NCBI GenBank assembly: GCA_020636405.1
Contig: JACJXW010000007.1
Coordinates: 496,001 to 560,000, forward strand
DNA: 64,000 nucleotides
Origin: Lewinellaceae bacterium
Lineage (GTDB): Bacteria > Bacteroidota > Bacteroidia > Chitinophagales > Saprospiraceae
Reading direction: 5' to 3'
A program made the translations under genes and the position numbers. The notes beneath the pieces were generated by a model, which was not told the origin of the DNA, searched no databases, and saw only the letters and a list, made by a program, of their open reading frames with translations. Positions 53,549 through 63,018 of this stretch are shown here, piece after piece; the first letter of the stretch is position 1, and the number at the start of each line of letters is the position of its first letter.

Positions 53549-56170
53549 CTAAGGGCGCACATCCGGCAGCATTTGCTCATAATAGGACTGCAATTGTGTG
53601 TTCTTCTCCGAGGCCTTGATCTCTTTGACTACCTCCAGGAGGGTAGCCGAAAACTCCTTTTCAGCATCGTCAGAACTTTCAGCAAAGGCCTTGCGCATTT
53701 CATTGAGGGCACGGGTGGCGCTGAACCTAAGCCAGGGCGACTTCATTTGATCGAAGGCTATGGGTTTCAACTTGCCAACCGCATTTTCACTGGCTGAAAG
53801 GCCTGAAAGCAGGGCAAGGTTCTGATAGGCTTCGAAGAAATAGATGCTGGAAAAACCACCGATCTTCTCCAGGTTTCGCTCAAAGAAAGAGAGATAGCCC
53901 GGGTCTCCGGATTCGGCATAGATCTCCCCAATTGCGAGCATCAGGGCATCTACTGGTTCTTCTTCCAACCTTCTGGCATAGGCCAGGGCGGCCTCACTGT
54001 CATTGACATTCAGGTATTGCAGGGCAGCGCCAATTACGTTGTAGGCCGAGTCGCGCTGTATTGCCGTCTTGGCCTCCTCGATAGCTTCTGCATATTCAAG
54101 ATCCATTAATTTTTCGAAAGCAGCAACCCGAACCTGGGACCGGGGATCACCAACCGACAGTTGCTTCAACCTGCCTATAGCCTCTTCTCCTGCACTTTCA
54201 TCTATATTGGAGACGGCCAGGCCGCGAATGGCCCAGGATCTGTCCATCAGGGCATCTCCCAGTAATTTTCGGGCCGGCGGAGAAGAACTGCTTTCCACCA
54301 TCAATACCGCTTCATACCGGTCGAGGAAGTTCGGAGCATTATAGTACTGAAAAATAAGCTCTTCCTCAGTTTTGTTGTCCCTGGTTTCTGCCAGCAATAC
54401 GCGGTCTGCGTCGAAGTTGATCAACCGGGGCTTCTCTGGTACGTCGAAGGTAAAAACCTGAGACCGCTGGTTAACCCGAACCGAATGACGGACAGGCTTA
54501 CCGTCGGAAAGATAGAGATCAATGGCCACCGGCAGTTCAAAGACAGCCGGCATAGATTCCGGGTCCTGCAGCTGCTCAACCCTAACCGTTGCCTGTCCCT
54601 GCTCGGCATCATAACCATAAGTAATATCCAGAACCGGATGCCCCTGGTTGAAATACCACTGATTGAAGAACCAGTTGAGGTCTTCACCAGTCACCGCTTC
54701 AAAGGCCAGGCGAAGGTCATGAGCTTCTACGGCGGTATAGGCATGTCCCGTCAGGTATTTATTCAGGGAGGCCCAAAAAGCTTCGTCTCCTACATAATCC
54801 CGCAGCATATGTAAGACCGCCCCCCCCTTATTGTAGCTATGGCTGTCGAACATATCCTCTCTGTTTTCATAGCCGAAATGAATGAGCGGGTGAATATTGC
54901 TTCGGGCTGAACCCAGGTAGCCGTTCCACTCGTTCACGAGGTGGTAATCCGCCTCTTCTTTACCGTACTTATGTTCCAGCCATAGGTATTCGCCATAATT
55001 GGCGAAGCCTTCGTTCATGGTCAGGTTGGCCCAGCTTTCGCAGGTCACCAGGTCGCCGAACCAATGGTGGAAGAGTTCATGGGCAACGATCCCTTCATTG
55101 TGATCGTCGATGAGCTCCCGGCGGCTTTTCTGCACAAAATCGCCAAAGATGACACTGGTGGTGTTCTCCATAGCCCCGGATACGTAATCGCGGACCACCA
55201 CCTGGGCGTACTTGGGCCAGGGGTATTTTACGCCCAGCTTTTCTGAAAAGAAGCTCAGCATTTCAGTGGTATTGGAAAAAATAGCACGGGCGTCCGCTTC
55301 GTATTTCGGCTCTACATAATAGGTAACCGGCTTGCCTTCCCACTGGTCTTCCACTACAGCATAGTCGCCGATGGCAAGCATAAAAAGGTAGGGGGCATGG
55401 GGTTGGTCCATTTTCCAGTGAAAAGTAAGGGTTCCATCGCCATTATTCTTTTTGTCCGTTAAAATGCCATTGGATAATACCTCAAACTCCTTTTCTACCG
55501 TAACGATCATTTCCTGTGTACAGCGTTCGTTGGGCTTATCGATCGTTGGGAACCAGCGGGAATTGGATTCCGTTTCCCCCTGTGTCCATATCTGACGGGG
55601 CTTTCCGGCTTCTTCTCCTCTTGGGTTAATGAAGAAAAGGCCACGGTCGGAGGTGATGGCTGCGCTGCCGCCCGATCCGGAAGGCATGGCGGTATAGTCT
55701 ATGTAGAGCGTATATTCTTCATCCCTTGAAAAGGTTCTTCCCAGGTGAACGATAGCTTTTTCACCGTCGTAATCATACCGGAGAGGTTCATCACTCCCGG
55801 CAAAGGCAATTTGATTGAAGCGGAAGCCTTTGGCATCAAGCGTCACAGTAGAAGTAGGATAAAAATAAGGTTTCAGTTGCAGGGTTGCTTTGCCGAGTAC
55901 CTGCTCCTTCTCCCAGTCGAACCGGAGTTCCAGGCGGGTGTGTAACAAGTCGTTTTCCCGTTTGTGGCTGCCGTTGTAAACCGGCACTTCAAAGGAGGAG
56001 GCTTCCTCCGGCAGGTTTCTCGGCGCTGTGACGACCATAGTATCCAGTTGCTGGAATTCATATTCGGGAACCGAAACTACCGCTGCTTTCTGCTGAGAAG
56101 AACAGGAGCCCAGGAAAACTAACCCTGCAAGAGCACATAACCATTTCAGTCTACACATCATTGTCTTCAA
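53549..56170 (-). CDS. M1-family aminopeptidase lipoprotein
   Basis: An 873-residue protein with a lipobox (FLGSC, C23). The catalytic core is complete: the exopeptidase motif GAMEN (332-336), the zinc motif HELFHHWFGD (364-373) and the distal Glu in WANLTMNEGFANY. The C-terminal half from about 560 is an all-helical HEAT-like domain, which in this family shapes the substrate cavity. It removes N-terminal residues from peptides at the cell envelope. Its promoter box at 56184-56191 leaves a leader of only a few bases; Met4 and Met5 are alternative starts. Confidence 0.93.
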   Translation of the reverse strand: MKTMMCRLKWLCALAGLVFLGSCSSQQKAAVVSVPEYEFQQLDTMVVTAPRNLPEEASSFEVPVYNGSHKRENDLLHTRLELRFDWEKEQVLGKATLQLKPYFYPTSTVTLDAKGFRFNQIAFAGSDEPLRYDYDGEKAIVHLGRTFSRDEEYTLYIDYTAMPSGSGGSAAITSDRGLFFINPRGEEAGKPRQIWTQGETESNSRWFPTIDKPNERCTQEMIVTVEKEFEVLSNGILTDKKNNGDGTLTFHWKMDQPHAPYLFMLAIGDYAVVEDQWEGKPVTYYVEPKYEADARAIFSNTTEMLSFFSEKLGVKYPWPKYAQVVVRDYVSGAMENTTSVIFGDFVQKSRRELIDDHNEGIVAHELFHHWFGDLVTCESWANLTMNEGFANYGEYLWLEHKYGKEEADYHLVNEWNGYLGSARSNIHPLIHFGYENREDMFDSHSYNKGGAVLHMLRDYVGDEAFWASLNKYLTGHAYTAVEAHDLRLAFEAVTGEDLNWFFNQWYFNQGHPVLDITYGYDAEQGQATVRVEQLQDPESMPAVFELPVAIDLYLSDGKPVRHSVRVNQRSQVFTFDVPEKPRLINFDADRVLLAETRDNKTEEELIFQYYNAPNFLDRYEAVLMVESSSSPPARKLLGDALMDRSWAIRGLAVSNIDESAGEEAIGRLKQLSVGDPRSQVRVAAFEKLMDLEYAEAIEEAKTAIQRDSAYNVIGAALQYLNVNDSEAALAYARRLEEEPVDALMLAIGEIYAESGDPGYLSFFERNLEKIGGFSSIYFFEAYQNLALLSGLSASENAVGKLKPIAFDQMKSPWLRFSATRALNEMRKAFAESSDDAEKEFSATLLEVVKEIKASEKNTQLQSYYEQMLPDVRP

Positions 56171-56183
56171 ATTTTAAAGCGGT

Positions 56184-56191
56184 CAAAGATA
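56184..56191 (-). promoter_or_regulatory. -7 box of the M1 aminopeptidase gene
   Basis: TATCTTTG on the minus strand matches TAnnTTTG, 13 bp before the ATG. TTTG at 56211-56208 lies 16 bp upstream, shorter than the usual 19-20. Confidence 0.45.
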
Positions 56192-56246
56192 AGCCATTGG
56201 ATTGGATCAAAACGCTCAGGATTAGCATTTTAGTGCAAAAAAAGAA

Positions 56247-56269
56247 ACGCCCGGTAAATGGCCGGGCGT
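56247..56269 (-). terminator. Intrinsic terminator of the alpha/beta hydrolase gene
   Basis: ACGCCCGG (56247-56254) pairs with CCGGGCGT (56262-56269). On the minus strand TTCTTTTTTTG follows. It ends 24 bp after the hydrolase stop. Confidence 0.75.
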
Positions 56270-56292
56270 CAATATTGCTTTTATGAAAAAAA

Positions 56293-57069
56293 TCAGCTTA
56301 CTTCCTTTGCTGCCAGTTCCTCCAGAAAGGATTCCAGATGCCGATTGAACTGCTCCGGATGCTCCATCATCGGAGCATGGCCACATTGATCGAGAAAGAC
56401 CAGTTTGGAGTTCTCGATCAGCTCATGGAACTTCTCTCCGACGAAAGCAGGGGTGATCTGGTCCTGGCGCCCCCAAACCAAAAGGGTAGGCGCTTTGACC
56501 TGATGAAGCTTATCGCCCAGGTTGTGTCGAACGGCGGACTTGGCAGTGGCAATCACCCGAATGGCCTTGTTGCGGTCGTTGACGATGTCAAAGACCTCAT
56601 CGACCAGTTCCTTAGAGGCCACCTCGGGGTCGTAGAAGGTAGATTGTGTCTTCTTTTTGATGAATTCGTAGTCTCCACGCTTGGGAAAGCTGGTGCCCAT
56701 GGCACTTTCAAACAACCCGGAGCTCCCTGTTAGAATGATCGAATTCACTTTTTCCGGACGGGCCAATGCATAGAGCAAGGCAATATGCCCTCCCAGAGAA
56801 TTACCGAGTACATTGACTTTTTCGTACCCCTTAAAGTCCACAAAATCAATTACATAGTCAACTAATCCGGTAACGGAAACTTTGCGAATGGGGAGGTCAA
56901 AGATAGGAAGGATGGGGACGATGACGTTGCATCGGCCGGAAAAATGCTCAATGATGCCTTCGAAATTACTCAATGCTCCAAATAACCCGTGGAGTAGTAA
57001 AAGATTTTCATCGCCGCCCTCTGATTCAATATATTTAAACCTTCCTTCTTCTTTAATTTCGTTTTCCAT
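56293..57069 (-). CDS. Alpha/beta hydrolase
   Basis: A 258-residue cytoplasmic alpha/beta hydrolase of the ester/C-C hydrolase type. The oxyanion loop is LLLLHGLFGALSNF, the nucleophile elbow is GNSLGG with S91, the acid is in VWGRQDQIT and the His in QCGHAPMMEHP. The cap region (about 125-180) includes TSFPKRGDYEFIKKKTQ. Relatives include MhpC- and PldB-like enzymes, so the substrate is open. It has a well-formed promoter of its own. Confidence 0.9.
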   Translation of the reverse strand: MENEIKEEGRFKYIESEGGDENLLLLHGLFGALSNFEGIIEHFSGRCNVIVPILPIFDLPIRKVSVTGLVDYVIDFVDFKGYEKVNVLGNSLGGHIALLYALARPEKVNSIILTGSSGLFESAMGTSFPKRGDYEFIKKKTQSTFYDPEVASKELVDEVFDIVNDRNKAIRVIATAKSAVRHNLGDKLHQVKAPTLLVWGRQDQITPAFVGEKFHELIENSKLVFLDQCGHAPMMEHPEQFNRHLESFLEELAAKEVS

Positions 57070-57126
57070 CTAGTTGAATATCAGTGATTAAAAAATCCCT
57101 TCTTTGCACCTAAGATTGGATAAGTG

Positions 57127-57157
57127 CAAAAATAATCTTTTTATTGTGATGCACCAA
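57127..57157 (-). promoter_or_regulatory. Promoter of the alpha/beta hydrolase gene
   Basis: On the minus strand TATTTTTG (57134 to 57127) matches TAnnTTTG, with TTG (57157-57155) exactly 20 bp upstream. This is one of the best-spaced promoters in the window. Confidence 0.6.
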
Positions 57158-57414
57158 TTTGTTGCGATTGCCGAAGATGCAGGGCTGCGGCTTTCAATCT
57201 GCTTCATCGAATTGCATTCAAAATATAAAAGGATGGCATATTTTTAAAGCCATCAGAGAGATTATGTGTTAAAAATATTATCTTTGGGTAGTAAACAATT
57301 CAAATAAAACTGGAGTTTTGCTCAATGAAAGACAGAACTCTAGGTAAAACTTCCCGTTTCCGTAGCAACACCCCGGTTATAATTTTCGCGTTTTATCCAT
57401 CTTCGAATCTCTAA

Positions 57415-57448
57415 TTTGTAAATTGTTGTAAGCTTTTTCTTACCTTTG
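57415..57448 (+). promoter_or_regulatory. Promoter of the OmpA lipoprotein gene
   Basis: TACCTTTG (57441-57448) matches TAnnTTTG, with TTTG (57415-57418) 22 bp upstream. A second -7 match, TATCTTTG at 57279-57286, could give a longer leader. Confidence 0.5.
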
Positions 57449-57527
57449 AGGTTCGAAGGATGTATTGTATTCTTTGCAAACTAAACGTTAAGACCAATTA
57501 ATAATTCACTAATCAAACTAAACGAAC

Positions 57528-58295
57528 ATGCGTCTGATAGTAAAATTACTGATCTTCTCCCTGGCTATCAGTTCTTTCCAGTCTTGTGTTTCTAAGAAGA
57601 AATACGATGAACTGCTTGCAGCCAAAGAACGTACAGACCAGGCCCTTGCTGAGACTCAGGCCAAAGTAAAAACCCTGGAGGAAGAGAAGGCCCAACTCGA
57701 GGCTGACCTCGCTTCCACCAAGGAAGAACTCAATGGCAAGATCACCGCTCTTCAAGGTGACCTGAACTCCATGAAAAGCCAGATGAGCCAGGTTCAGGAA
57801 AAGCTCAATATGACTGAAGCAGAGCTCAAAGCTCTGAAAGATGAGATCAACGGTATCTTCGGCGCTTACGCTGACAGCGGGCTCAAACTCGAAGACCGCG
57901 ACGGCCGCCTGTATGTCGTCACGGACGAAAAGGTCCAGTATGCCAGCGGCTCCGTTCGCCTCGATCGCGATGAAAGAGCTGCCCTGGAAAAACTGGCAGG
58001 TACACTTAAGGAAAACCCGAAGCTGCAGCTGATGGTCGTTGGCCATGCCGACTCTCAGAAAATGAAGGAAGGTGCTGGCTACCGTGACAACTGGGACCTC
58101 AGTGTCGCTCGTGCCAACGAAGTAGTACGCTACCTCATCCGCAAGGGCGCCAGCCCATCACAGCTGACTATCGCCGGCCGTGGCGACACCCAGCCAGCTG
58201 GTGATAACGGGACTGCCGAAGGCCGTCAGATGAACCGCCGTACGGTTGTTCAGCCTAACCCCGACCTGGGTGGCCTGATGAAGAGCGGTAACTAA
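57528..58295 (+). CDS. OmpA/Pal-like peptidoglycan-binding lipoprotein
   Basis: A 255-residue lipoprotein (lipobox FQSC, C20). Residues 28-110 form a coiled coil (LAETQAKVKTLEEEKAQLEA). From about 120 there is an OmpA C-terminal domain. VVGHADSQK carries the Asp, and NWDLSVARANEVVRYLIRKG the Leu-Ser and Arg, that grip the peptide of peptidoglycan. AEGRQMNRRTVV closes the domain. It should tether the outer membrane to the wall. The strong terminator and long leader suggest high expression. Confidence 0.92.
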   Translation: MRLIVKLLIFSLAISSFQSCVSKKKYDELLAAKERTDQALAETQAKVKTLEEEKAQLEADLASTKEELNGKITALQGDLNSMKSQMSQVQEKLNMTEAELKALKDEINGIFGAYADSGLKLEDRDGRLYVVTDEKVQYASGSVRLDRDERAALEKLAGTLKENPKLQLMVVGHADSQKMKEGAGYRDNWDLSVARANEVVRYLIRKGASPSQLTIAGRGDTQPAGDNGTAEGRQMNRRTVVQPNPDLGGLMKSGN

Positions 58296-58320
58296 TCATT
58301 ACCCTCCCTTCAAAAGAAAA

Positions 58321-58352
58321 AGAAAGCCGAACGGAAATCCGTTCGGCTTTCT
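58321..58352. terminator. Bidirectional intrinsic terminator
   Basis: AGAAAGCCGAACGGA (58321-58335) pairs with 58338-58352; A-rich sequence precedes and TTTTTT is included and follows. It serves the OmpA gene on the plus strand and the DUF4249 gene on the minus strand, which converge here. Confidence 0.85.
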
Positions 58353-58376
58353 TTTTTCCTCGTGTTCCCCTCTCCC

Positions 58377-59225
58377 TTACTTCCTGAGAATGATCGCTTG
58401 GCGGTCATAACTGATCCCGGTAAATATACCCATTGCATTCGCTGTTCCGCGAAGGTTGGAAATGATCGGGCTGGGTTGGGCAAAAGGATTGCCGTTTGAA
58501 CTGACGGCATCCTCCAGGCTTTCCAGAAATTCGTAGTAATCCGGGCTGAGGTGAAACAGCGTTGAGATGATGGTATCTCCCACCGCATAATTGTAGCCGG
58601 TTCCAAATACTGCAGTCCCCTCCAGAATCCGGTCGTCAACCGAAAAGTCCTGAACCGCCGCGCTGTCGAGGCTGCTTCGATGAAACATTCGCCGGTAATA
58701 ATTCTTCACATCAGGGTCATCCGTGAAATAGGTGAGTACCCGCGCCAGCGTATCGCTTTCGTTAAATTGAACCACCAGGCTATCTATCTTCACAACCGGT
58801 AAAATTTGAGCCGATGCCAGCACAGTCTGCCCATCTGGCATCGTGATAGATAACTGAAAAGTTGAAAGGGTATCGAAAGGAACTTTCTCCGGGGAATGAT
58901 AATTGAACAACTTCCGGGTAAAGGGATTGAAGAACAGCTGATTACTCAGTTCATAGGTACGTCCATCGTAAAACACCTCTACCCGGGCGCTATCCACCAG
59001 AATATTCTCCAGAAATTCCTGGTTGAGAGGGGGAAAAGGGGAAAAATAGGGAAGGCTCCGGCTCAAAAGAAGAGAAAAGGGCTGGCCGGGCTCCAGGTAG
59101 CATTCTACAACTACCCGGCTCTCGTACTCCGGCAAGTCGATATCGACTTCCTGTTCCAGGTCACAGGCCAAAACGCCTAGCATCGAGACCAAAGCAAGGA
59201 GGAAAAAATAACGCAGGTGATCCAT
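58377..59225 (-). CDS. DUF4249 lipoprotein, partner of the TonB receptor
   Basis: A 282-residue protein from the ATG at 59225; the TTG two codons earlier is less likely. A lipobox (GVLAC, C21) is followed by DLEQEVDIDLPEYESRVVVECYLEPGQPF, the typical start of DUF4249 (shown here in part: PEYESRVVVECYLEPG). It starts 2 bp after the receptor stop. This receptor-plus-DUF4249 pairing recurs in Bacteroidota. The lipoprotein probably captures or passes on the receptor's ligand at the cell surface. Confidence 0.88.
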   Translation of the reverse strand: MDHLRYFFLLALVSMLGVLACDLEQEVDIDLPEYESRVVVECYLEPGQPFSLLLSRSLPYFSPFPPLNQEFLENILVDSARVEVFYDGRTYELSNQLFFNPFTRKLFNYHSPEKVPFDTLSTFQLSITMPDGQTVLASAQILPVVKIDSLVVQFNESDTLARVLTYFTDDPDVKNYYRRMFHRSSLDSAAVQDFSVDDRILEGTAVFGTGYNYAVGDTIISTLFHLSPDYYEFLESLEDAVSSNGNPFAQPSPIISNLRGTANAMGIFTGISYDRQAIILRK

Positions 59226-59227
59226 AG

Positions 59228-61576
59228 TCAAAATTTAAAGTTCCAGGTCAGTGAAGGAAGAATAGGAAAGAGAGACACCTGCTTGGCAGCAATTCGGTCG
59301 GGAAATTCAATCGTGTTCCCTGTTCCGTCATCCTCCGGGAATTCAGGTTCCAGATAAATAAAAAAAGTATTGCGCCGGTCGTAAACATTGACTACACTCA
59401 GGGTGAGGTCGGTCTCCCCCCATTTGGGAAAAAACCGGAATACGATCCCCAGGTCGAGCCGGTGATAGGGCGGCAACCGGTAATTGTTCCGCTCCCTGTA
59501 ATCGGGTACCACTGCTTCGAAGTCGGCGCCGTAAATATCCTGGATGGTAAACCGGCCTGGCGCAAGCCACCTCAGGTCGCCGGATCCATAAACGAAGGTG
59601 GCCGTAGCTGCCAGGCGCCGACTGGCCTCAAACATAAGCACCACGGATAAGTCGTGGCGCCGGTCGTAAACAGGAAAAAAGGGCCCGAACCCCTCCGATT
59701 CCTGAGCAAACCTGCCGTTAGGGTCCAGTGTGGAAAAATTCTTTAACCGGATCAGGGCCAGCGTGTAGCCGATCCAGCCGGTCCATTTCCCCTGTTTCTT
59801 TTCAATGCTGAACTCGAGGCCGTAGGCTTCTCCCTCGCCTACTGCAAACTCTTCTTCCAGGTCGTCGTTGGCAAACAACTGAGCCCCATCGACAAACTGC
59901 AGCTGGTTGTCCATGTTTTTATAGTATCCTTCCAGGTTGAGCAGAAATTGCCCCCCCAGAATATAGGAGACACCCGCCGCCACCTGATGGGATTGTTGGG
60001 GTTTTACCCGGTCCGAAGAGGGATACCAGACATCAGTCGGCAATGCCAGCCCCGCGCTGGATATCAGGTGAAGGTATTGATACATCCTCGCATAGCTGGC
60101 CTTTGCTACCCACCTGTCATTGATACTGTAGCGGGCAGCCAGTCGCGGCTCTATTCCAAAATAGAAGGTATTGTCATTACCGAAGCCACTGAGCCGCAAC
60201 CCGCCATTGATGGCAAGCTTCTTCGAAAGGTCAATGTCGTCGGAAAAATAAAGCCCGTACTCCATACCGCTGAAATCCTGGCCGGCAGAAAAATTAACCA
60301 GGCCATCATCGCTTCCCGCTTTGAGTCGGCCCACTGTGAACTGATGGTAGGTGGCGTTGGCCCCAAACCGGATGGAATGCCGGTTGTTCGGAGCAAAGTA
60401 GAAATCCGTCTTGAGGTTGGCGTCCCGGATATTGGATCCCACCCGAAAGGAAAAACCGGTAACCCGGTTTTGAATGTTATACTGATAATCGGAATAGGTG
60501 AAAGTGGTATTGGCAAATAAACGGGGAGAAAAGATATGATTCCAGCGGGCAGTGCCTGTTGCATTGCCCCAATCAAAATCGAAATCGAAAAAATCACCGT
60601 TCACCCCAAACACATCACGCCCGAAATATCCGCTCAGGAAGAGCCGGTCTTTTTCCCCAAGTTCATAGTTGATCTTGGTATTCAGGTCATAGAAGTAATA
60701 ATCCGGTATAGGGTTGAAGTCCGGGTTATCTTCCTTGGACCGGTTGACGGCGCGGGTAAAAATATCTACATAGGTCCGCCTTCCGGAAACGATAAAGGAC
60801 GACTTCTCTTTTTGGATCGGCCCTTCCAGGGTGAGGCGGGAGGCAATGAGCCCGATGCCCCCCGAACCAGCAAACTGTTTGTTGTTGCCTTCTTTGAGTT
60901 TGACGTCAATAACGGAGGACAGGCGGCCGCCGTACTGGGGAGGGAAGCCCCCTTTATAGATCTTGAGATCCTTGACGGCATCCGTATTGAAGGTGCTGAA
61001 GAATCCAAACAGGTGGTTGGCGTTATACACAATAGCTTCATCCAGCACGATGAGGTTCTGGTCGTTGCTTCCCCCGCGAACAAAAATGCCCGTGGTGCCC
61101 TCTGAACCGGAGGGGATGCCGGGCTTGAGCTGGACCGTCTTTAGAATGTCACTTTCTCCCAGCAAAACCGGAACAAGTTTGGCCTCCCGGGTAGTAATAG
61201 CTTCCACGCTCATCTCGGTAGAATTGAGCTGCTCTTTATAGGAATTGGCCTGGACCACTACCTCATCCAGTTGTACACCGGTTGACAGGCTCACGTTTAA
61301 GGTGGTGTCCCGAAACAGAAATAAGGAAAAATCCCGGGGCTGATACCCTACATAGCTAAAAACCAGCCTGACACTATCTTGCGCCGGTACGGATATGGAA
61401 TAAAAACCATACTCATTCGTAGTAGCGCCTACCCCCTGAGTAGCATTCAGAACCGTAGCGCCCAGCAGCGTCTCTCCGTTATCTTCGTCCAGTATGCGGC
61501 CGCTGATGGTGACGGATTGTTGCGCCAGCCCCCAGTTAACCAGGAACAAAAGCAGGAAGGTGATCGATCGATACAT
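59228..61576 (-). CDS. TonB-dependent receptor with N-terminal CarboxypepD_reg-like domain
   Basis: A 782-residue receptor from the ATG at 61576; the longer frame from 61642 lacks a signal. The signal peptide (LLLFLVNWGLAQ) is followed by a carboxypeptidase-regulatory-like beta domain (VTISGRILDEDNGETLLGA, about 22-100). The plug comes next (GIFVRGGSNDQNLIVLDEA, then GFFSTFNTDAVKDLKIYKG), and the barrel follows from about 240 to the C-terminal SLTWNFKF. It is a gated outer-membrane importer. The ligand is unknown. It is coupled to the DUF4249 gene. Confidence 0.93.
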   Translation of the reverse strand: MYRSITFLLLFLVNWGLAQQSVTISGRILDEDNGETLLGATVLNATQGVGATTNEYGFYSISVPAQDSVRLVFSYVGYQPRDFSLFLFRDTTLNVSLSTGVQLDEVVVQANSYKEQLNSTEMSVEAITTREAKLVPVLLGESDILKTVQLKPGIPSGSEGTTGIFVRGGSNDQNLIVLDEAIVYNANHLFGFFSTFNTDAVKDLKIYKGGFPPQYGGRLSSVIDVKLKEGNNKQFAGSGGIGLIASRLTLEGPIQKEKSSFIVSGRRTYVDIFTRAVNRSKEDNPDFNPIPDYYFYDLNTKINYELGEKDRLFLSGYFGRDVFGVNGDFFDFDFDWGNATGTARWNHIFSPRLFANTTFTYSDYQYNIQNRVTGFSFRVGSNIRDANLKTDFYFAPNNRHSIRFGANATYHQFTVGRLKAGSDDGLVNFSAGQDFSGMEYGLYFSDDIDLSKKLAINGGLRLSGFGNDNTFYFGIEPRLAARYSINDRWVAKASYARMYQYLHLISSAGLALPTDVWYPSSDRVKPQQSHQVAAGVSYILGGQFLLNLEGYYKNMDNQLQFVDGAQLFANDDLEEEFAVGEGEAYGLEFSIEKKQGKWTGWIGYTLALIRLKNFSTLDPNGRFAQESEGFGPFFPVYDRRHDLSVVLMFEASRRLAATATFVYGSGDLRWLAPGRFTIQDIYGADFEAVVPDYRERNNYRLPPYHRLDLGIVFRFFPKWGETDLTLSVVNVYDRRNTFFIYLEPEFPEDDGTGNTIEFPDRIAAKQVSLFPILPSLTWNFKF

Positions 61577-61761
61577 AGGCAAAAGCAGTGTGATAAAGTG
61601 TCGTCCGGCATTATACACTTGAAATAACACCAAGCAAGGCAAAGCGATGTGGAACTCAGCTTACAGATTGGCAAGCCTGACGACGAATACGCATACCTCA
61701 AAGCCGGAAAAGCACAATATTTACCTTTGAACCTGCAAACGTGCAGGCTTGGTGGGCAGCA

Positions 61762-62844
61762 TCAATCCTCATCTTCTCTCAGGATCTCATCCTCCCCGTC
61801 TACATCTACCATTTTACCCCGTTTTTGTACCACATCAGCATGCATTTCCTGATACATTCGCCTGTTTCTGGCAATATCCAGAGCCAGGAAGAGCGCCTTT
61901 CGGAAGGAGGAGGGGTCGGCGGAGTTCTTTCCGGCAAGGTCGAACGCCGTGCCGTGGTCAGGGGAAGTGCGGACGTGGCTAAGGCCGGCGGTAAAATTGA
62001 CGCCGTTCCCGAAGGAAAGGGCTTTGAAGGGGACAAGCCCCTGATCGTGGTACATGGCCAGAATGGCGTCGAACTTTCGGTATTGGCCGGAACCAAAAAA
62101 GCCATCAGCAGGGAAGGGGCCCATAACGAGCATTCCTTTTTTCTTCAGTTCGACAATTGCCGGCCGGATGAAGGCTTCTTCTTCGTTGCCCAGCACGCCC
62201 CCGTCACCGGCGTGCGGATTGAGGCCCAGTACGGCAATAGAGGGCCGTTCCAGCCCGAAGTCCATCTTCAGCGAATGGTTCATCAGCTGAAGTTTCTGCA
62301 TGATCAGCTCCTTGGTGAGGGTTTCCGCCACTTCGCGGAGTGGGAGATGGTTGGTGGCCAGGCCGATGCGCAAGCTGTCATTGACCATGAACATGAGGCT
62401 TTGCCCATGGCCCAGCTCTTTAGTCAGGTACTCCGTATGGCCGGGGAAGGGAAAGTTGGCCATGTGCATCGCCTCTTTGCTGATAGGGGCGGTCACTAGA
62501 GCGTCGACCAGGCCGTTCTTCAGGTCTTGAGTAGCTTGCTCCAGGGAAATTTGGGCATATTTCCCGCTGAGATCAGAGGGCTTGCCCAGCGTGATGTTGA
62601 CATTCTCCTGCCAGCAGTTGACAATATTGACCTTGTCGAAATAGATCTTATCGGCGGAACGGGTAGAATTGAACTCAACTTCGTCCTCTATGATATTTTT
62701 ATGGTAGGAAACCACCTTGGAAGAGCCATAAATAACCGGAGTGCAAATATCGGTGATCTTTTCGTGTAACAGCGTCTTGAGAATGACCTCCAACCCAATA
62801 CCATTAATATCTCCAATGCTTATCCCTATCTTCAGTTTTTCCAT
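61762..62844 (-). CDS. pdxA: 4-hydroxythreonine-4-phosphate dehydrogenase
   Basis: A 360-residue PdxA of the vitamin B6 (DXP-dependent) pathway, oxidising 4-phosphohydroxythreonine with NAD. The start motif ISIGDINGIGLEV matches the family GDPxGIGPE pattern with Asn for Pro. Metal-binding His residues are visible in FPGHTEYL, LNPHAGDGG and AMYHDQGLVPFK. The product goes to pyridoxal phosphate, which ArgD, ThrC and the oxoamine synthase in this window need. It has no clear neighbour in the pathway. Confidence 0.94.
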   Translation of the reverse strand: MEKLKIGISIGDINGIGLEVILKTLLHEKITDICTPVIYGSSKVVSYHKNIIEDEVEFNSTRSADKIYFDKVNIVNCWQENVNITLGKPSDLSGKYAQISLEQATQDLKNGLVDALVTAPISKEAMHMANFPFPGHTEYLTKELGHGQSLMFMVNDSLRIGLATNHLPLREVAETLTKELIMQKLQLMNHSLKMDFGLERPSIAVLGLNPHAGDGGVLGNEEEAFIRPAIVELKKKGMLVMGPFPADGFFGSGQYRKFDAILAMYHDQGLVPFKALSFGNGVNFTAGLSHVRTSPDHGTAFDLAGKNSADPSSFRKALFLALDIARNRRMYQEMHADVVQKRGKMVDVDGEDEILREDED

Positions 62845-63018
62845 TGTTTATTTATTCTGCTCCGGCTATTTGCTGATCATTGGGAATTTCCCCTGGGGAA
62901 TACTATCTTGGAAGCACCCCATAGCCAAAGCACTATATTGTTATTCTAAATAATTGATCTTCTTACAAAATGACCGTAAAAATAAAAAGAAAAACGTTAC
63001 GGCTCATTCTATTCGCCT

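Larger units (their letters stand above)
57070..57527. other. Divergent intergenic region, hydrolase / OmpA lipoprotein
   Basis: A 458-bp AT-rich region that contains the hydrolase promoter (57127-57157) and two -7 candidates for the OmpA gene (57279-57286 and 57441-57448). No ORF was credible. Confidence 0.55.

Noticed and set aside
61722..61747. Plus-strand TACCTTTG box and a small hairpin near the pdxA 3' end
   Set aside because: No plus-strand gene follows; a six-pair stem without T-run is weak, so neither promoter nor terminator is claimed.
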